From Aquincola sp. (GTDB lineage: Bacteria > Pseudomonadota > Gammaproteobacteria > Burkholderiales > Burkholderiaceae_C), in contig JAOUIM010000228.1 in assembly GCA_029884035.1 (NCBI GenBank), positions 1 to 6,194 on the forward strand: a stretch of DNA of 6,194 nucleotides, written 5' to 3'. Every line of letters starts with the position of its first letter. The first letter of the stretch is position 1. Of this stretch, positions 5,284 to 6,194 are shown piece after piece. A program made the position numbers and the translations under genes. The notes beneath the pieces were generated by a model. It searched no databases. It worked only from the letters and a program-made list of their open reading frames with translations, and had not been told where the DNA came from.

Positions 5284-6194
5284 CGACAGGCGCGCACCGT
5301 CCTCTGCTGGGCGTCGCGCTGGTGATCGGCGCGGCGACCTGCTTCGCCACGATGGACACCACGGTGCGTTACCTCGGCGCCTTCTTCAGCATCGCGATCG
5401 TGCTGTGGACGCGCTACGCGCTGCATGCAGTGGCGATGTCGGCGTGGATCGCGCTGTCGCCCGACAAGACCTTCCGCACCGCCAACCCGATGTTCCAGAT
5501 CGCGCGCGGCGCGCTGCTCGCGTTCTCGTCGGCGATGGCCTTCGCCGCGCTGCGCCACATGCCGGTGGCCGAGTTCACCGCGATCGTGATGCTCACGCCG
5601 CTGGTGGCCACGCTGCTGGCACGCGTATGGCTGCACGAGCAGGTCTCCCGCCTGCGCTGGGTGCTGGTGGCCGGCGGCTTCGTCGGCGCGCTGTTCGTGA
5701 TCCGGCCGGGTGGCGGCGTGGTCGGATGGGCGGCACTGATGCCGCTGGCCGCAGCGTTTTCCAACGCCGCGTTCCAGATCCTGACCAGCCGCTACGCGCC
5801 GCACGAGAATCCGTTCACCACCAACTTCTACACCGGGGCAACCGGCGCGGCCATCGCCACGCCGATCCTGCTGGCTGCCGGCGGCGACGTGATCGCCACG
5901 CTGCAGGCGGCGCCGCCAGTGCAGGTCGGCGCATTGGCGGCAATCGCCGCGCTGGGCACGACCGGACACCTGCTGCTGATCATGGCGCTGGGCAGGGCGC
6001 CTGCGGCCACCCTGATGCCCTTCCAGTACGTGCAGATCGCGGTGGCTGCGTTCGCCGGCTATATCGCCTTCGGCCGGTTGCCGGACGGATGGGGCTGGCT
6101 GGGCATGGTCGTGATCGCCGCTTGCGGCGCGGCCAGTGCCTGGCTCAACCTGCGCGAGGCCGCGGCACGGCAGCGGCCGGTCACGGCGGTGGCA
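5280..6194 (+). CDS. EamA/DMT-family membrane transporter (3' end outside window)
   Basis: An open frame of 305 codons from GTG at 5280 to the window edge with no stop. The product is a hydrophobic ten-helix protein: helices at about 8-25, 36-58, 73-91, 97-115, 126-141, 149-168, 183-201, 215-235, 243-263 and 270-289. This is the two-fold EamA layout of the drug/metabolite transporter superfamily. Family features include the first-helix AATCFATMDTTVRYL stretch, MPVAEFTAIVMLTPL in helix 4, the FVIRPGG end of the first half (139-145) and GRAPAATLMPFQYVQI (238-253) in the second half. The hydrophilic tail suggests that only a few residues are missing. The substrate is unknown; the superfamily exports or imports amino acids, nucleosides, cofactors and drugs. 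The GTG start overlaps the PHP gene's TGA, so the two are co-transcribed. No alternative start nearby is better, since the first helix begins by residue 8. Confidence 0.88.
   Translation, partial: MTTGAHRPLLGVALVIGAATCFATMDTTVRYLGAFFSIAIVLWTRYALHAVAMSAWIALSPDKTFRTANPMFQIARGALLAFSSAMAFAALRHMPVAEFTAIVMLTPLVATLLARVWLHEQVSRLRWVLVAGGFVGALFVIRPGGGVVGWAALMPLAAAFSNAAFQILTSRYAPHENPFTTNFYTGATGAAIATPILLAAGGDVIATLQAAPPVQVGALAAIAALGTTGHLLLIMALGRAPAATLMPFQYVQIAVAAFAGYIAFGRLPDGWGWLGMVVIAACGAASAWLNLREAAARQRPVTAVA

Overview
The window is GC-rich bacterial DNA with strongly G/C-biased third codon positions. It most likely comes from a betaproteobacterium of the Burkholderiales type. This is inferred from the Bug/TctC-family binding protein, the PQQ alcohol dehydrogenase gene set and the PHP phosphatase/DMT transporter pair; no rRNA or marker gene is present to prove it. 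There are seven genes, two of them cut by the window edges, and almost no free space. No RNA gene, insertion sequence, CRISPR array or integration site was seen.

Left block (1-1151, + strand): the last 62 codons of an ABC-2 type permease, like those that accompany PQQ-dependent alcohol oxidation genes. It overlaps by ATGA a complete TctC/Bug-type periplasmic binding protein. Middle block: a secreted ankyrin-repeat protein on the - strand (1181-1837). It converges on tctC and diverges from a type I (haem-free) PQQ-dependent alcohol dehydrogenase (2054-3784). The dehydrogenase stop overlaps the start of a secreted dihaem cytochrome c4-like protein (3784-4353). The 216-base divergent region holds a 30-base imperfect inverted repeat.

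Right block (4399 onward, + strand): a PHP-domain phosphoesterase of the nucleoside 3',5'-bisphosphate phosphatase / RNase AM family, whose stop overlaps the GTG start of an EamA/DMT-family membrane transporter that runs off the window. This block looks like ordinary chromosomal housekeeping context, unrelated in function to the alcohol oxidation genes.

How it fits together (inference): the dehydrogenase oxidises an alcohol in the periplasm with PQQ and passes electrons to the co-translated cytochrome c, then to a terminal oxidase. The permease, the binding protein and perhaps the ankyrin protein are accessory periplasmic or envelope parts of the same locus. The most notable point is the W-D-L-D motif at the dehydrogenase active site. 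The Asp two residues after the catalytic Asp is the signature of lanthanide-dependent (XoxF/PedH-like) rather than calcium-dependent enzymes. I did not find a wholly new system; the unusual points are this predicted metal preference, the dihaem partner, the orphan binding protein joined to an ABC permease, and the periplasmic ankyrin neighbour.
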